Below, piece by piece: positions 1 to 7,164 of a stretch of 18,710 nucleotides of DNA. Position 1 is the first letter of the stretch. Each line of letters opens with the position of its first letter. Made by a program: the position numbers and the translations under genes. Below the pieces are notes generated by a model, which saw nothing but the letters and a program-made list of their open reading frames with translations, made no database searches and was not told the origin of the DNA. The stretch is from an uncultured Chloroflexota bacterium (GTDB lineage Bacteria > Chloroflexota > Dehalococcoidia > UBA3495), in NCBI GenBank assembly GCA_913052545.1, contig CAJXEF010000019.1:1-18710 (forward strand). Reading direction: 5' to 3'.

Positions 1-1
1 T

Positions 2-319
2 CATTTGCATCGTAAATTAGCACCAATTACAGTTGCAGTGCTTCCCCTCAGTAGGAACGAGAAGTTGAACCCAACGTCTAGGAGAGTCTACGATCTCATT
101 AGGAGGAATTTCAATGCTCAATTCGATGACGCACAGAGTATTGGCAGAAGGTATAGGCGTCAGGATGAGATAGGCACTCCCTATTGTGTAACCGTAGATT
201 TTGATACTCTTGACGATGATCAGGTGACCGTAAGAGACAGGGACACTATGAATCAGGTTAGGTTGCCTGTCTCCGAATTGACTGAAGTTTTACATGACAA
301 GTTGGAACACGGATGGTGA
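2..319 (+). CDS. glyQS: Glycine--tRNA ligase, C-terminal fragment (5' end outside window)
   Basis: This is the last ~105 residues of a class II glycyl-tRNA synthetase of the single-chain (alpha2) type. The enzyme charges tRNA-Gly with glycine in the cytoplasm. The frame is open to the left edge, so the gene is truncated by the window and not broken. What is visible is the anticodon-binding domain: LAPITVAVLPL at its start, the strongly conserved SIGRRYRRQDEIGTP, then CVTVDFDTL and VTVRDRDTMNQVRLP near the end. This string of motifs is diagnostic for bacterial GlyQS and distinguishes it from HisRS, ProRS and ThrRS, which share the fold. The stop is at 317-319. The next gene starts 28 bp downstream on the same strand, so cotranscription is possible. 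Confidence 0.93.
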   Translation, partial: HLHRKLAPITVAVLPLSRNEKLNPTSRRVYDLIRRNFNAQFDDAQSIGRRYRRQDEIGTPYCVTVDFDTLDDDQVTVRDRDTMNQVRLPVSELTEVLHDKLEHGW

Positions 320-328
320 GAAAATCCT

Positions 329-336
329 CTCATGAG
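329..336. repeat. 8-bp palindrome CTCATGAG overlapping the SD of the next gene
   Basis: CTCATGAG is a perfect palindrome lying between the glyQS stop and the candidate antitoxin gene. Its right half overlaps the Shine-Dalgarno GAGGTG at 334-339. Antitoxin/toxin complexes often bind a palindrome in their own promoter or leader, so an operator role is possible, but 8 bp is short enough to be chance. Confidence 0.3.
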
Positions 337-347
337 GTGGTGAAATT

Positions 348-773
348 ATGACTAGTGGGTCTGGTGGTCAAGCCAGTCAAAGGTATATCAGAACAATAAG
401 ACGTACCTTGGATCGCCTAGAATCGCTCGTTAGAGAAATGGAGACTCAAGCACCGAAGATTAGGATTGCCGACTCCAGGGGCGAATTACTAGAACAAGTT
501 CATTTGGCTGGAGCGATGGAGCAACGAAGGCTTTTTGAACTATTAGATTTACGAGGGATTGGACACACCTGGATTGGAGCACAAGTTAGCGCTGAATATC
601 TGGAACTCTGGCATTCCGCTGATGGGAGAACCTTTTACAGAGTTACTGATCGTGCAATCAGGGATTTACAATTAGGACAACTAGGTGCTTCAGCTAGTTA
701 TTCATCTCTTTCCGACGCTACATTTGGTGATGATTGGCAAAGTGAAGAGGACGCAGCTTATGACAGACTTTAA
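348..773 (+). CDS. Unrecognised 141-aa protein, candidate antitoxin of the downstream MazF-like toxin
   Basis: I do not recognise a standard family. The start ATG has a Shine-Dalgarno GAGGTG 8 bp upstream. Residues ~10-35 (RYIRTIRRTLDRLESLVREM) look like an amphipathic, possibly coiled helix. The middle (~45-115) is mixed, with no evident AbrB/MazE, ribbon-helix-helix or Xre DNA-binding motif. The tail ends DDWQSEEDAAYDRL, an acidic segment with Trp and Tyr of the kind that antitoxins use to fill the MazF RNA groove. The gene overlaps the mazF-like start by 14 bp (760-773), so the pair is probably translationally coupled. Order (antitoxin first), size and overlap fit a type II toxin-antitoxin module; the fold is not established. 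The antitoxin role is inference. Confidence 0.6.
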   Translation: MTSGSGGQASQRYIRTIRRTLDRLESLVREMETQAPKIRIADSRGELLEQVHLAGAMEQRRLFELLDLRGIGHTWIGAQVSAEYLELWHSADGRTFYRVTDRAIRDLQLGQLGASASYSSLSDATFGDDWQSEEDAAYDRL

Positions 774-1101
774 AGAAGGGGATGTAGTTTTGGTATCCTA
801 TCCATTCGGTGAAGGAGCGGGAGTTAGGAAACGACCCGCGTTGGTGATAAGCTTAAAAGATTTTAATCAGCAAACCGAGGAACTTATAGTCGCTCAAATT
901 ACGAGCAGAGTATCCTCGCCCGGTCGAGAAGGGGATTATAAAATTAAAGATTGGAGAGAAGCCTCCTTAATTAAACCCGCTATAGTAAGGCTCAGGATTG
1001 CTACGTTACCTATTGCGATGGTGATCAGAAGGTTGGGTTCTTTAACCCAAGAAGATTTCCGAGGAGCATCTAATGCAATACTTAACCATATTAAAGGTTG
1101 A
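760..1101 (+). CDS. MazF/PemK-family endoribonuclease toxin
   Basis: This 113-residue protein belongs to the PemK/MazF superfamily, whose toxins cleave single-stranded mRNA at short sites and arrest translation. The family pattern is complete: a hydrophobic first strand (GDVVLVSYPF, 7-16), RKRPALVIS (23-31), IVAQITSR (43-50), an ASLIKPAIVRL segment and the late IRRLGSLT. Arg25 and Thr48 fall at the same numbers as the catalytic Arg25 and Thr48 known for Bacillus subtilis MazF, supporting an active enzyme. The ATG at 760 is chosen because GAAGAGG lies just upstream (744-750) and because residue 1 then falls just before the conserved core; an upstream in-frame ATG at 685 would add 25 unrelated residues inside the preceding gene. 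It overlaps its candidate antitoxin by 14 bp. Confidence 0.85.
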   Translation: MTDFKEGDVVLVSYPFGEGAGVRKRPALVISLKDFNQQTEELIVAQITSRVSSPGREGDYKIKDWREASLIKPAIVRLRIATLPIAMVIRRLGSLTQEDFRGASNAILNHIKG

Positions 1102-1166
1102 TTCATTTCTCAGCGCCAACTTGGATATGAGTTAGTATGCAAGGTTTCTCCGTTTAGCGGCTAGAT

Positions 1167-1988
1167 ATGTCGGGTAATTTAGTAGCTTCCATGGTTAGAT
1201 CCGGGTTGTACACCCGTGTAATCGGCAAACGCATTAGGTTTTTTCAACAATTAACCTCGACGATGGACCAGGCTCACCTATATGCCGATTTATGCATAGA
1301 TGAAGGCACTGTTGTGATTGCCGAATCCCAGAGATCAAGTAGAGGTAGATTAGGACGAACATGGATTTCCAAGCCTGGGAACTTATATTTGTCCGTAGTT
1401 TTGTATCCGGATGAAGCAGGATTGCCCTTGATAGGAATAATAGCGGCTTTGGCTGTAAAGAAGTCGATATTTAAGAACACCGGAGTCCGTCCTGATATTA
1501 AGTGGCCCAATGATATATTGATCAATGGCAGAAAAGTGGCCGGCATATTGGTAGAAAGTACAATCATAGCCGACCAGATCAAATATGCCATAGTTGGCAT
1601 TGGTATTAATATTTCTCTGAAACAGGAAGATTTGGGTGAACTTGTTGCTAGTGCCACTAGCCTCGATGTGGCACTAGGATATGAAGTGTCCAGAGAAAAT
1701 ATACTGAGGACACTTCTGCAAGAGCTAGATTCCTTTTATTTTGGTATCAAGAGAGGAATGTCCCCTATAGAAGAGTGGAGAGAATCGCTGAGCACGCTAT
1801 CAAAAAGGGTTTCGGTTGATTATATGGGGTTGCGGGTTGAAGGAATCGCGGAAGACATAGATGATCTGGGGAACCTTATCGTCAAAACTGATAGTGGTGA
1901 ATTGGTCACCCTAACATCGGGGGATGTGACTTTAGCAAAGGATAACACCGAACTGCAATTACCCAATATTAATGATCCAACCAATTAA
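1167..1988 (+). CDS. birA: Biotin--[acetyl-CoA-carboxylase] ligase (class I, no DNA-binding domain)
   Basis: Biotin-protein ligase makes biotinyl-AMP and transfers biotin to the lysine of biotin carboxyl carrier domains of acyl-CoA carboxylases. The core is recognised from STMDQA (31-36), the adenylate-binding loop SRGRLGR (58-64; family GRGRxGR, first Gly replaced by Ser), KWPND (112-116), GRKVAGILVES with Lys123, and GIGINI (144-149). A small C-terminal SH3-like domain follows (~212-257). At 273 residues it lacks the N-terminal winged helix of E. coli BirA, so it is a monofunctional ligase with no repressor function. No convincing Shine-Dalgarno precedes ATG 1167; ATG 1191 is an alternative. 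It sits 18 bp upstream of the SDR genes on the same strand. Confidence 0.9.
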   Translation: MSGNLVASMVRSGLYTRVIGKRIRFFQQLTSTMDQAHLYADLCIDEGTVVIAESQRSSRGRLGRTWISKPGNLYLSVVLYPDEAGLPLIGIIAALAVKKSIFKNTGVRPDIKWPNDILINGRKVAGILVESTIIADQIKYAIVGIGINISLKQEDLGELVASATSLDVALGYEVSRENILRTLLQELDSFYFGIKRGMSPIEEWRESLSTLSKRVSVDYMGLRVEGIAEDIDDLGNLIVKTDSGELVTLTSGDVTLAKDNTELQLPNINDPTN

Positions 1989-2006
1989 TATGAGCAGGTT
2001 ATAAGA

Positions 2007-2816
2007 ATGTTAAATCGTTTGGACTTAGAGGATACGGTAGTGGTAATCACCGGTGGTGGGACTGGCTTAGGACTAGCCATGGTTCGAGCTTTGGCTAGGG
2101 CTGGTGCGTCCATATGTATAGCCGGTCGGAGAATTGGTCCAATTGAGGAGGCGGCTAATGAGGTTACCCAGTTAGGGAGGAATGCTCTTGCAGTCCAAGC
2201 TGACGTAAGCGACTCTAGCCAAGTAGATCGTCTCATTTCTACTGCAGTTAACCAATTCGGACACATAGACGTCTTGGTAAATAATGCTGCATTAGTTTCG
2301 TCGAATGTCAGGAAACCCATATGGGACATTTCGGATGATGAATGGCAGCAAGCGATGGATGTTAATCTCAGTGGAGCATTTTATTGTGCTAGGTCTGCTG
2401 CTAAAGTTATGTCCGAACAGGGCCGCGGAAAAATTATCAACGTCGCATCGGGGTTCGGGTTGCGTGGTGGTAGGGATATATATATGTATTGTTGTACCAA
2501 GGGTGGAGTAATTCAGCTAACACGAGTCCTCTCTTTTAGCCTTGCCAGATACGGTATCACTGCAAACAGCATAGTTCCAGGTTTTATACCCACTGAGGCA
2601 ACTAATTCTGATATTCGAGAGACACTTCCTCCATCGGGCGATTTTCTGCCAACGGGGAAACTCGGAATACCTGAGGATTTGGGTCCAGTGGCGGTGTTTC
2701 TAGCTTCTCCTGCTTCCGATTATATGACCGGGGAAATGATTATAGTGGATGGCGGTGGCCTAGCGTCTGGAATTTCGCCAGCAGGGCACGCCCCTCTTAT
2801 ACCCTTGGAAATTTGA
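2007..2816 (+). CDS. Short-chain dehydrogenase/reductase (classical SDR, catalytically intact)
   Basis: This is a 269-residue classical SDR of the FabG-like group, a cytoplasmic NAD(P)-dependent oxidoreductase. All classical landmarks are present: the glycine-rich cofactor loop TGGGTGLG (15-22), NNAA (92-95), active-site Asn120, Ser148, and Tyr161-x3-Lys165 in YCCTK. The C-terminal DYMTGEMIIVDGG (238-250) is also typical. The substrate cannot be read from sequence; a 3-hydroxyacyl-CoA/3-oxoacyl thioester, sugar or alcohol are all possible. After the usual SDR end (IIVDGGG) there is a short ~18-residue tail. It lies in tandem with a second, degenerate SDR whose likely start is 32 bp beyond this stop, which suggests that the two form a hetero-oligomer. 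Confidence 0.88.
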   Translation: MLNRLDLEDTVVVITGGGTGLGLAMVRALARAGASICIAGRRIGPIEEAANEVTQLGRNALAVQADVSDSSQVDRLISTAVNQFGHIDVLVNNAALVSSNVRKPIWDISDDEWQQAMDVNLSGAFYCARSAAKVMSEQGRGKIINVASGFGLRGGRDIYMYCCTKGGVIQLTRVLSFSLARYGITANSIVPGFIPTEATNSDIRETLPPSGDFLPTGKLGIPEDLGPVAVFLASPASDYMTGEMIIVDGGGLASGISPAGHAPLIPLEI

Positions 2817-2848
2817 GATATGTCGAATACCTTGCTAAGGAGATACCA

Positions 2849-3604
2849 ATGCCAGTTCTTCCAGAATACGATTTAAATGACAAGGTAGCTATTTTGGCTA
2901 CAAGTGGTGGAGAAGAGGCTCCACAATTAGCTGCTGTGTTAATGGAAGCAGGTGCTAAGGTATTTACTATTGCCCGAAATGCATCTCAACTGGAGAGCGT
3001 CATTCGATATTCTGGCGGGCAGGTGGACGACGGTATTGCTGTGAACATATCAACTAAGGACGGTGTGAACGGTGCTATAAACGCGTTCAATAATCGTTAC
3101 GATGTTGTAGATATATTGGTGAATGATGTTCGAAGTATGTTTGCAAAACCTTTTACCGAAACGACAGAAGAGGAATGGGACGAAATTCAATTTAGGAATT
3201 TAAAATCCACTTTTCTTCTCTCCCAGCTAATAGGTGATCTAATGATTAGCAATGGTTACGGGAGAATAGTCAACATAATTTCGGTCTTGGCTGAAAGAGG
3301 GATGATCAATGGAGCTACGTTCAGTGCGAGTCAGGCCGGGGTATTGGCTTTGACTCGATCTTTGGCAGTTGAATGGGGTCGTCATAATATCAGGGTTAAT
3401 GCTTTGGGAGTAGGGTGGTTCACGGGCGAGGAAATCCCCCTAGAAGTACAAAGAGAAGAGCTCCTGGTTAGATACACTCCGTTGCGGCGTAAAGGAGTTC
3501 CAGCTGACATAGGCCCGCTTTTAGTTTATTTGGCTTCAGAATCTTGCGATTATAATACGGGACAGCCTATATATATCGATGGAGGCCTTAATGCCCACCC
3601 TTAA
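2849..3604 (+). CDS. SDR-family pseudoenzyme, likely partner subunit of the upstream SDR
   Basis: The 251-residue protein has the overall SDR fold signature from start to end (final YNTGQPIYIDGG), but its catalytic apparatus is degenerate. The position of YxxxK reads FSASQ: Phe158 (TTC at 3320-3322) replaces Tyr and Gln162 (CAG at 3332-3334) replaces Lys, each one base from the canonical codon. The cofactor loop TGxxxGxG is lost (ATSGGEEAP, 17-25), and NNAG reads VNDV (91-94). Ser145 and Asn117 remain. ATG 2849 is chosen because AAGGAG at 2837-2842 sits 6 bp upstream; a TTG at 2813, overlapping the previous stop, would give 263 residues. The reading frame is clean and the core well kept, so this looks like a selected non-catalytic subunit and not a decaying gene. 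Confidence 0.85.
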   Translation: MPVLPEYDLNDKVAILATSGGEEAPQLAAVLMEAGAKVFTIARNASQLESVIRYSGGQVDDGIAVNISTKDGVNGAINAFNNRYDVVDILVNDVRSMFAKPFTETTEEEWDEIQFRNLKSTFLLSQLIGDLMISNGYGRIVNIISVLAERGMINGATFSASQAGVLALTRSLAVEWGRHNIRVNALGVGWFTGEEIPLEVQREELLVRYTPLRRKGVPADIGPLLVYLASESCDYNTGQPIYIDGGLNAHP

Positions 3605-3674
3605 CTGTCGCCTTATAGGTTCTTCATCGGTTGATATTACGGCACATTATAGAGGAATTCGATAGTTACCTTCG

Positions 3675-3703
3675 TTGAACCGAAAAATATGCTACTGTAG
3701 AAT
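3675..3703 (+). promoter_or_regulatory. Putative sigma-70-type promoter for the histidine cluster
   Basis: TTGAAC (3675-3680) and TAGAAT (3698-3703) are separated by exactly 17 bp, a good match to the consensus. They lie in the 154-bp gap upstream of the hisZ-like gene. Transcription would begin near 3710, leaving a leader of about 50 nt, too short for a T-box or a classical his attenuator. No other features are seen in this gap. Confidence 0.5.
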
Positions 3704-3758
3704 AGTAAATCACTAAAAGGTTATTAAGTATTTTCTGACTGAGCTACTTGCCTCAATT

Positions 3759-5234
3759 ATGGTTATAAAGCAATCATTAGATCAAAAGCTGTCCGACTTA
3801 TTTTGGTCCTTCGGGTATAGGATTATCACTTTGCCCGTTCTTGGTCCCACTGAATTGTTCCTGCGCAAATCCGGTGGGGAGATGGCAGCTCAAATATACG
3901 ATTTCGCTGATGCATCAGGGAATCAAATATGTCTGCGCCCGGAATTTACAGCGCCCATTATGCGTTATTATTTAGATCATGCCCAGAAAGAAACCTTACC
4001 TGTCAGATGGCAATATGGTGGTCCCGTATTCCGATATAACCTAGAAGATGCAGTTTCGGGTGAGGATCGAGGCCAATTTACGCAGATTGGAGCCGAGCTG
4101 ATTGGTTCAGGCACAGTTTTAGCTGACGCTGAATTACTCACCATTGCGGCGAGAGTGCTTCATGAACTCGATATATGTGATTATAAAATACGAGTGGGAG
4201 ACCTTGGGATTGTAAATAGTGTTCTGGATGTGGCGAATTTATCTGAAAGGGCGCGGGCTTTTTTAGTTTCTCAAATTCCCTTTTTAAGCGATGAGAATAG
4301 CGACCCAGCTAAATTGGAAGAACGGGCCAATCAGTTAAATTTAATAGAGACTGTTTCAGGTGCTAGTGGGTTGAGTCTTGCGATATCTGATCTGGATGAT
4401 GAGCAGGCTCGTCAGGTTCTTAGCGGATTCTTAGGGTGGACCTCTGGGGAATCTAGTGAAGCTTTAGAACCCTATAATCTAGACGATTCACGATTGCCTG
4501 AAAACAGGGATATTCCTGCTGAGCACTGGGGGAATCTAGGGAGAAGAAATCCATCTGATATAGTTGACAGATTGCTCAGAAAGGTCAGAGGTAACGACCA
4601 AATAATCAATCTCAAGCACGGTATAGAATTGATCTCCGAGTTGATTTCCCTGCGAGGGTTGGCTCCAGATACCATTAAAAAAACTGAAGCTTTTATGGTG
4701 AGGGTTGGTGCAGATCTAAAGCCATTCCACCGACTAACCGAGTTAATGGAATTGCTAACATCTGATAATAGCAAAATCATAGTTAACGGGGATCTTGAAC
4801 TTGATTTTGGGTTGGCTAGAGGTCTGGCTTACTACAACGGTATCATTTTTGAGGTTAATCATCCTAGTGTTCCATATCCTCTTGGAGGTGGTGGGAGATA
4901 TGATGATTTGGCGAGAGCACTCGGGAGTGAAGAGAACTTGCCGGCGTTGGGGTTTGCGTATAATTTAGAATCCTTGATGCGACTATCAAAATTCGACGCT
5001 GGTGTGAAAGATAATGACCCTGACCGCCGGGTTTTAGTAGCAGCAACCGATAGGAAATACTTTGGCGCTGTAATAGAAAAAGTTGACGAGCTCTATCAAA
5101 CAGGCGTCGCTGCCGAAGCCTATTTAGAGGTAAAGTCGTTAAACGAGGTTATTACCTACGCCAAGGAGCGCCAGAATAGAGAGGTAATATTGATAAGCTC
5201 GGGAAACGAGTCACGTGTTTATCAAATAAATTAG
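3759..5234 (+). CDS. hisZ: HisZ-like ATP phosphoribosyltransferase regulatory subunit (HisRS paralogue), enlarged
   Basis: This 491-residue class II synthetase-like protein resembles histidyl-tRNA synthetase and HisZ. HisZ forms a complex with HisG and senses histidine in the first step of histidine synthesis. Visible landmarks are motif 2 LRPEFTAPIMRY (59-70), FRYN (91-94), GQFTQIGAELIG (105-116), the histidine-binding-like ARGLAYY (353-359; HisRS has RGLDYY, so Asp is lost) and GGGGRYDDLA (376-385). HisZ is preferred over HisRS because of RPEFTAPI, the loss of the HisRS PQAGRxRxFHQ loop, and its place directly before hisG. Unusually it carries ~130 extra or divergent residues (160-300) and a C-terminal segment (423-491) reminiscent of an anticodon-binding domain. 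No clear Shine-Dalgarno precedes ATG 3759, and the frame is open upstream to 3717, so a non-ATG start a few codons earlier cannot be excluded. Confidence 0.75.
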   Translation: MVIKQSLDQKLSDLFWSFGYRIITLPVLGPTELFLRKSGGEMAAQIYDFADASGNQICLRPEFTAPIMRYYLDHAQKETLPVRWQYGGPVFRYNLEDAVSGEDRGQFTQIGAELIGSGTVLADAELLTIAARVLHELDICDYKIRVGDLGIVNSVLDVANLSERARAFLVSQIPFLSDENSDPAKLEERANQLNLIETVSGASGLSLAISDLDDEQARQVLSGFLGWTSGESSEALEPYNLDDSRLPENRDIPAEHWGNLGRRNPSDIVDRLLRKVRGNDQIINLKHGIELISELISLRGLAPDTIKKTEAFMVRVGADLKPFHRLTELMELLTSDNSKIIVNGDLELDFGLARGLAYYNGIIFEVNHPSVPYPLGGGGRYDDLARALGSEENLPALGFAYNLESLMRLSKFDAGVKDNDPDRRVLVAATDRKYFGAVIEKVDELYQTGVAAEAYLEVKSLNEVITYAKERQNREVILISSGNESRVYQIN

Positions 5235-5251
5235 GTATAAACAGTACGATT

Positions 5252-5279
5252 TTGAGTCCAATATGTCTAAATCTATAAT
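5252..5279 (+). promoter_or_regulatory. Putative internal promoter upstream of hisG
   Basis: TTGAGT (5252-5257) and a perfect TATAAT (5274-5279) are 16 bp apart in the 95-bp gap between the hisZ-like gene and hisG. Such a promoter would let hisG and the downstream genes be expressed separately from the hisZ-like gene. The predicted transcription start is near 5286, giving a leader of ~45 nt. Confidence 0.45.
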
Positions 5280-5329
5280 GTTTTTTCAAGGATAATATAA
5301 CAAATATTAACTTCAATTGTGGAAAGAGT

Positions 5330-6331
5330 GTGGCAAACAGTAATAGCGCTAAATTGAGACTAGTATTACCTAGTGATGGTGAACTTAGTGAGCCGACACT
5401 AGGTTTTATGCGAGATTGTGGAATTCCTGTGAGGCGTCCTAGTGCCCGAAGATACACTGGGTCTATTCCAGCTTTGCCTGGTGTAGAGGTTTTGTTCCAA
5501 CGGACGGCTGACATCACACAAAAAGTTGAAGAAGGTAGTGCGGAACTAGGAATCACAGGATTAGACCGGTTGTTAGAATATCGTAACAACGAGTTGCTAG
5601 TAGTGGCGCTACTTGAAGACCTGGGGTTTGGGCGATGTGAGTTTGTTCTCGCGGTACCGGACGCATGGTTAGATGTTACTTCTGTTGATGATCTCGCGGA
5701 TGTTGCTTTGGATTTTCACCAACACGGAAAGCAGTTACGTATCGCAACTAAATACCCTCGGTTATTACGTAGCCATCTATTTGAACGTGGGATAAATTAC
5801 TTTACCTTGGTTCCGGCTAGTGGGACGTTGGAAGCTGCTCCCGCGGCTGGGTATGCAGATTTAATTGCTGACCTTACTGCAACTGGTACGACCTTACGGG
5901 AGAATGGGCTTAAAACCCTGGAAGGGGGAACTATATTAGTTTCCCAATCTTGCTTGATTGGCAATCTTAATTCTTTATCAAATAACGAGTCCAATACACA
6001 TTTGGCCAGGCATTTAGTTGAGCTGATGGAATCTCATCTTCAGGCTGGACCCTATTTTAGATTAACAGCTAATATAAAAGGATTTTCACCAGAAAGCGTT
6101 AGCGCGACTATATTGGCTCGGCCGAAATTATCTGGATTGAAGGGCCCAACCGTTTCTAGGGTATATAATATCGCCGAAGAGGATTGGTATAGCATTAGCT
6201 TGTTGATCAAAAAGGAAGCTTTGATGGATGCTGTAGATCACTTAAGAGATTGTGGTGGAGTAGAAATTGCAGCTTCTCAGGTTAGTTATTTGTTCAAGGA
6301 GAAATCTAAAGCATTTGACAATCTTTTTTAA
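5330..6331 (+). CDS. hisG: ATP phosphoribosyltransferase, long form
   Basis: HisG joins ATP and PRPP to form phosphoribosyl-ATP, the committed and feedback-controlled step of histidine synthesis. The catalytic part shows LRLVLPSDG at the N terminus, LGITGLDRL (73-81) and the PRPP-binding region with GTLEAAPAAGYADLIADL (165-182) and TATGTTL (183-189). Beyond it, residues ~242-325 form the ACT-like histidine-binding domain (PYFRLTANI, a GPTVS strand, then a helix and VEIAASQV). This makes it HisG-L (333 residues; short HisG is ~210). The start is GTG with GGAAAG 4 bp upstream. Long-form enzymes are normally self-sufficient hexamers, so having a HisZ-like gene directly upstream is unexpected. 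Confidence 0.92.
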   Translation: MANSNSAKLRLVLPSDGELSEPTLGFMRDCGIPVRRPSARRYTGSIPALPGVEVLFQRTADITQKVEEGSAELGITGLDRLLEYRNNELLVVALLEDLGFGRCEFVLAVPDAWLDVTSVDDLADVALDFHQHGKQLRIATKYPRLLRSHLFERGINYFTLVPASGTLEAAPAAGYADLIADLTATGTTLRENGLKTLEGGTILVSQSCLIGNLNSLSNNESNTHLARHLVELMESHLQAGPYFRLTANIKGFSPESVSATILARPKLSGLKGPTVSRVYNIAEEDWYSISLLIKKEALMDAVDHLRDCGGVEIAASQVSYLFKEKSKAFDNLF

Positions 6332-6405
6332 AGATAACGATCACAAAATTATCATCCCAACTCGCGATAGTCATAATCAGGTCTGTTGACTCAAGGACTA
6401 CGAAT

Positions 6406-7164
6406 TTGCCAAATCTACCGATGCATATATATCTAGCGGACCAAGTTTCTCAGCAGCTTGACCTGGGATATGTTCATGATCACATGGGTAGTTGTTTATT
6501 AGGTGCTACAGCGCCTGACATCAGAGCCATGGCGAAATGGGACCGCCAACGAACACATTTTGCCCCTCTCAGTGTCGACAGTGTTGGGACAGGTACGAAA
6601 GAAATGTTTTCTAGGTATCCTAGATTGGCCGATTCGAAATCTCTGACTCCCGAGACAAGAGCATTCATCTTAGGATATGTTTGCCATTTGGCTGCAGATG
6701 AACTTTGGATCACTACTATGTTTAGACCACATTTTGACGAAGGGAGCCCAGGTATAGACAACAAATTGGAGGGTCATATTTGGGATAGAGCTCTTCAATT
6801 AGATATGGATCGATCAGTTATAGAAGAAGATTTCTTTGAATTAGAACCAGAAATGTTACTGAATGGCTCGGAAAATGCCGTTCTGGTCGAATTTTTGGAA
6901 GACGAATTATTATCCGAATGGCGTAACTGGGTATTGAGGTTTCTTGGATGGGATTTCTCTTGGGAAAGGTTGAAAAGGGCATTGAACCGAATGCATAGAG
7001 ATGATGAGGGTGTGCAATTGGTAGTAGATTCATTTCTTAGCAATATGCCAGAAAGTCTAGAGAAGATATATCAGTTTGTTCCGCGATCGATGATTGAATC
7101 ATATAAAGAACGTGTCGTAGTTGAGACCTTAAGTCAGATTAGGGAGTATCTAAGTGAGACTTAA
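6406..7164 (+). CDS. Zinc-dependent phospholipase C-like protein in the his operon
   Basis: The 252-residue protein resembles the zinc-dependent phospholipase C superfamily, alpha-helical metalloenzymes that cleave phosphoester bonds. Likely metal ligands are His7 (PMHIYLA), Asp38 (APDIRA), His51 (RTHF), His94 and Asp98 (CHLAADE) and His114/Asp117 (GHIWD), in the order expected for the fold. There is no signal peptide or membrane segment, unlike secreted PLC toxins, so it should act in the cytoplasm. TTG 6406 is chosen: AAGGA lies 8 bp upstream, and MPNLPMH is a normal family beginning; ATG 6421 is the alternative. It overlaps hisD by 11 bp and follows hisG by 74 bp, so it is cotranscribed with histidine genes. 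The function is unknown; a phosphohydrolase role in the pathway is inference. Confidence 0.7.
   Translation: MPNLPMHIYLADQVSQQLDLGYVHDHMGSCLLGATAPDIRAMAKWDRQRTHFAPLSVDSVGTGTKEMFSRYPRLADSKSLTPETRAFILGYVCHLAADELWITTMFRPHFDEGSPGIDNKLEGHIWDRALQLDMDRSVIEEDFFELEPEMLLNGSENAVLVEFLEDELLSEWRNWVLRFLGWDFSWERLKRALNRMHRDDEGVQLVVDSFLSNMPESLEKIYQFVPRSMIESYKERVVVETLSQIREYLSET

Noticed and set aside
685..759. ATG 685 as the start of the MazF-like toxin
   Set aside because: It lies deep inside the upstream gene, adds 25 residues with no family match, and the Shine-Dalgarno supports ATG 760.
3605..3758. T-box or histidine attenuator upstream of the his cluster
   Set aside because: The leader after the best promoter is only ~50 nt, with no run of His codons, no T-box core and no terminator hairpin.
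4472..4780. Minus-strand open frame of 102 codons within the hisZ-like gene, and similar antisense frames elsewhere
   Set aside because: They lie wholly inside genes with clear family motifs on the other strand and show no recognisable protein signature or ribosome-binding site.
3759..5234. Genuine histidyl-tRNA synthetase
   Set aside because: The HisRS loop PQAGRxRxFHQ and the Asp of RGLDYY are lost, the RPEFTAPI motif is HisZ-like and the gene abuts hisG. The possibility is kept open in the feature entry, but HisZ is preferred.
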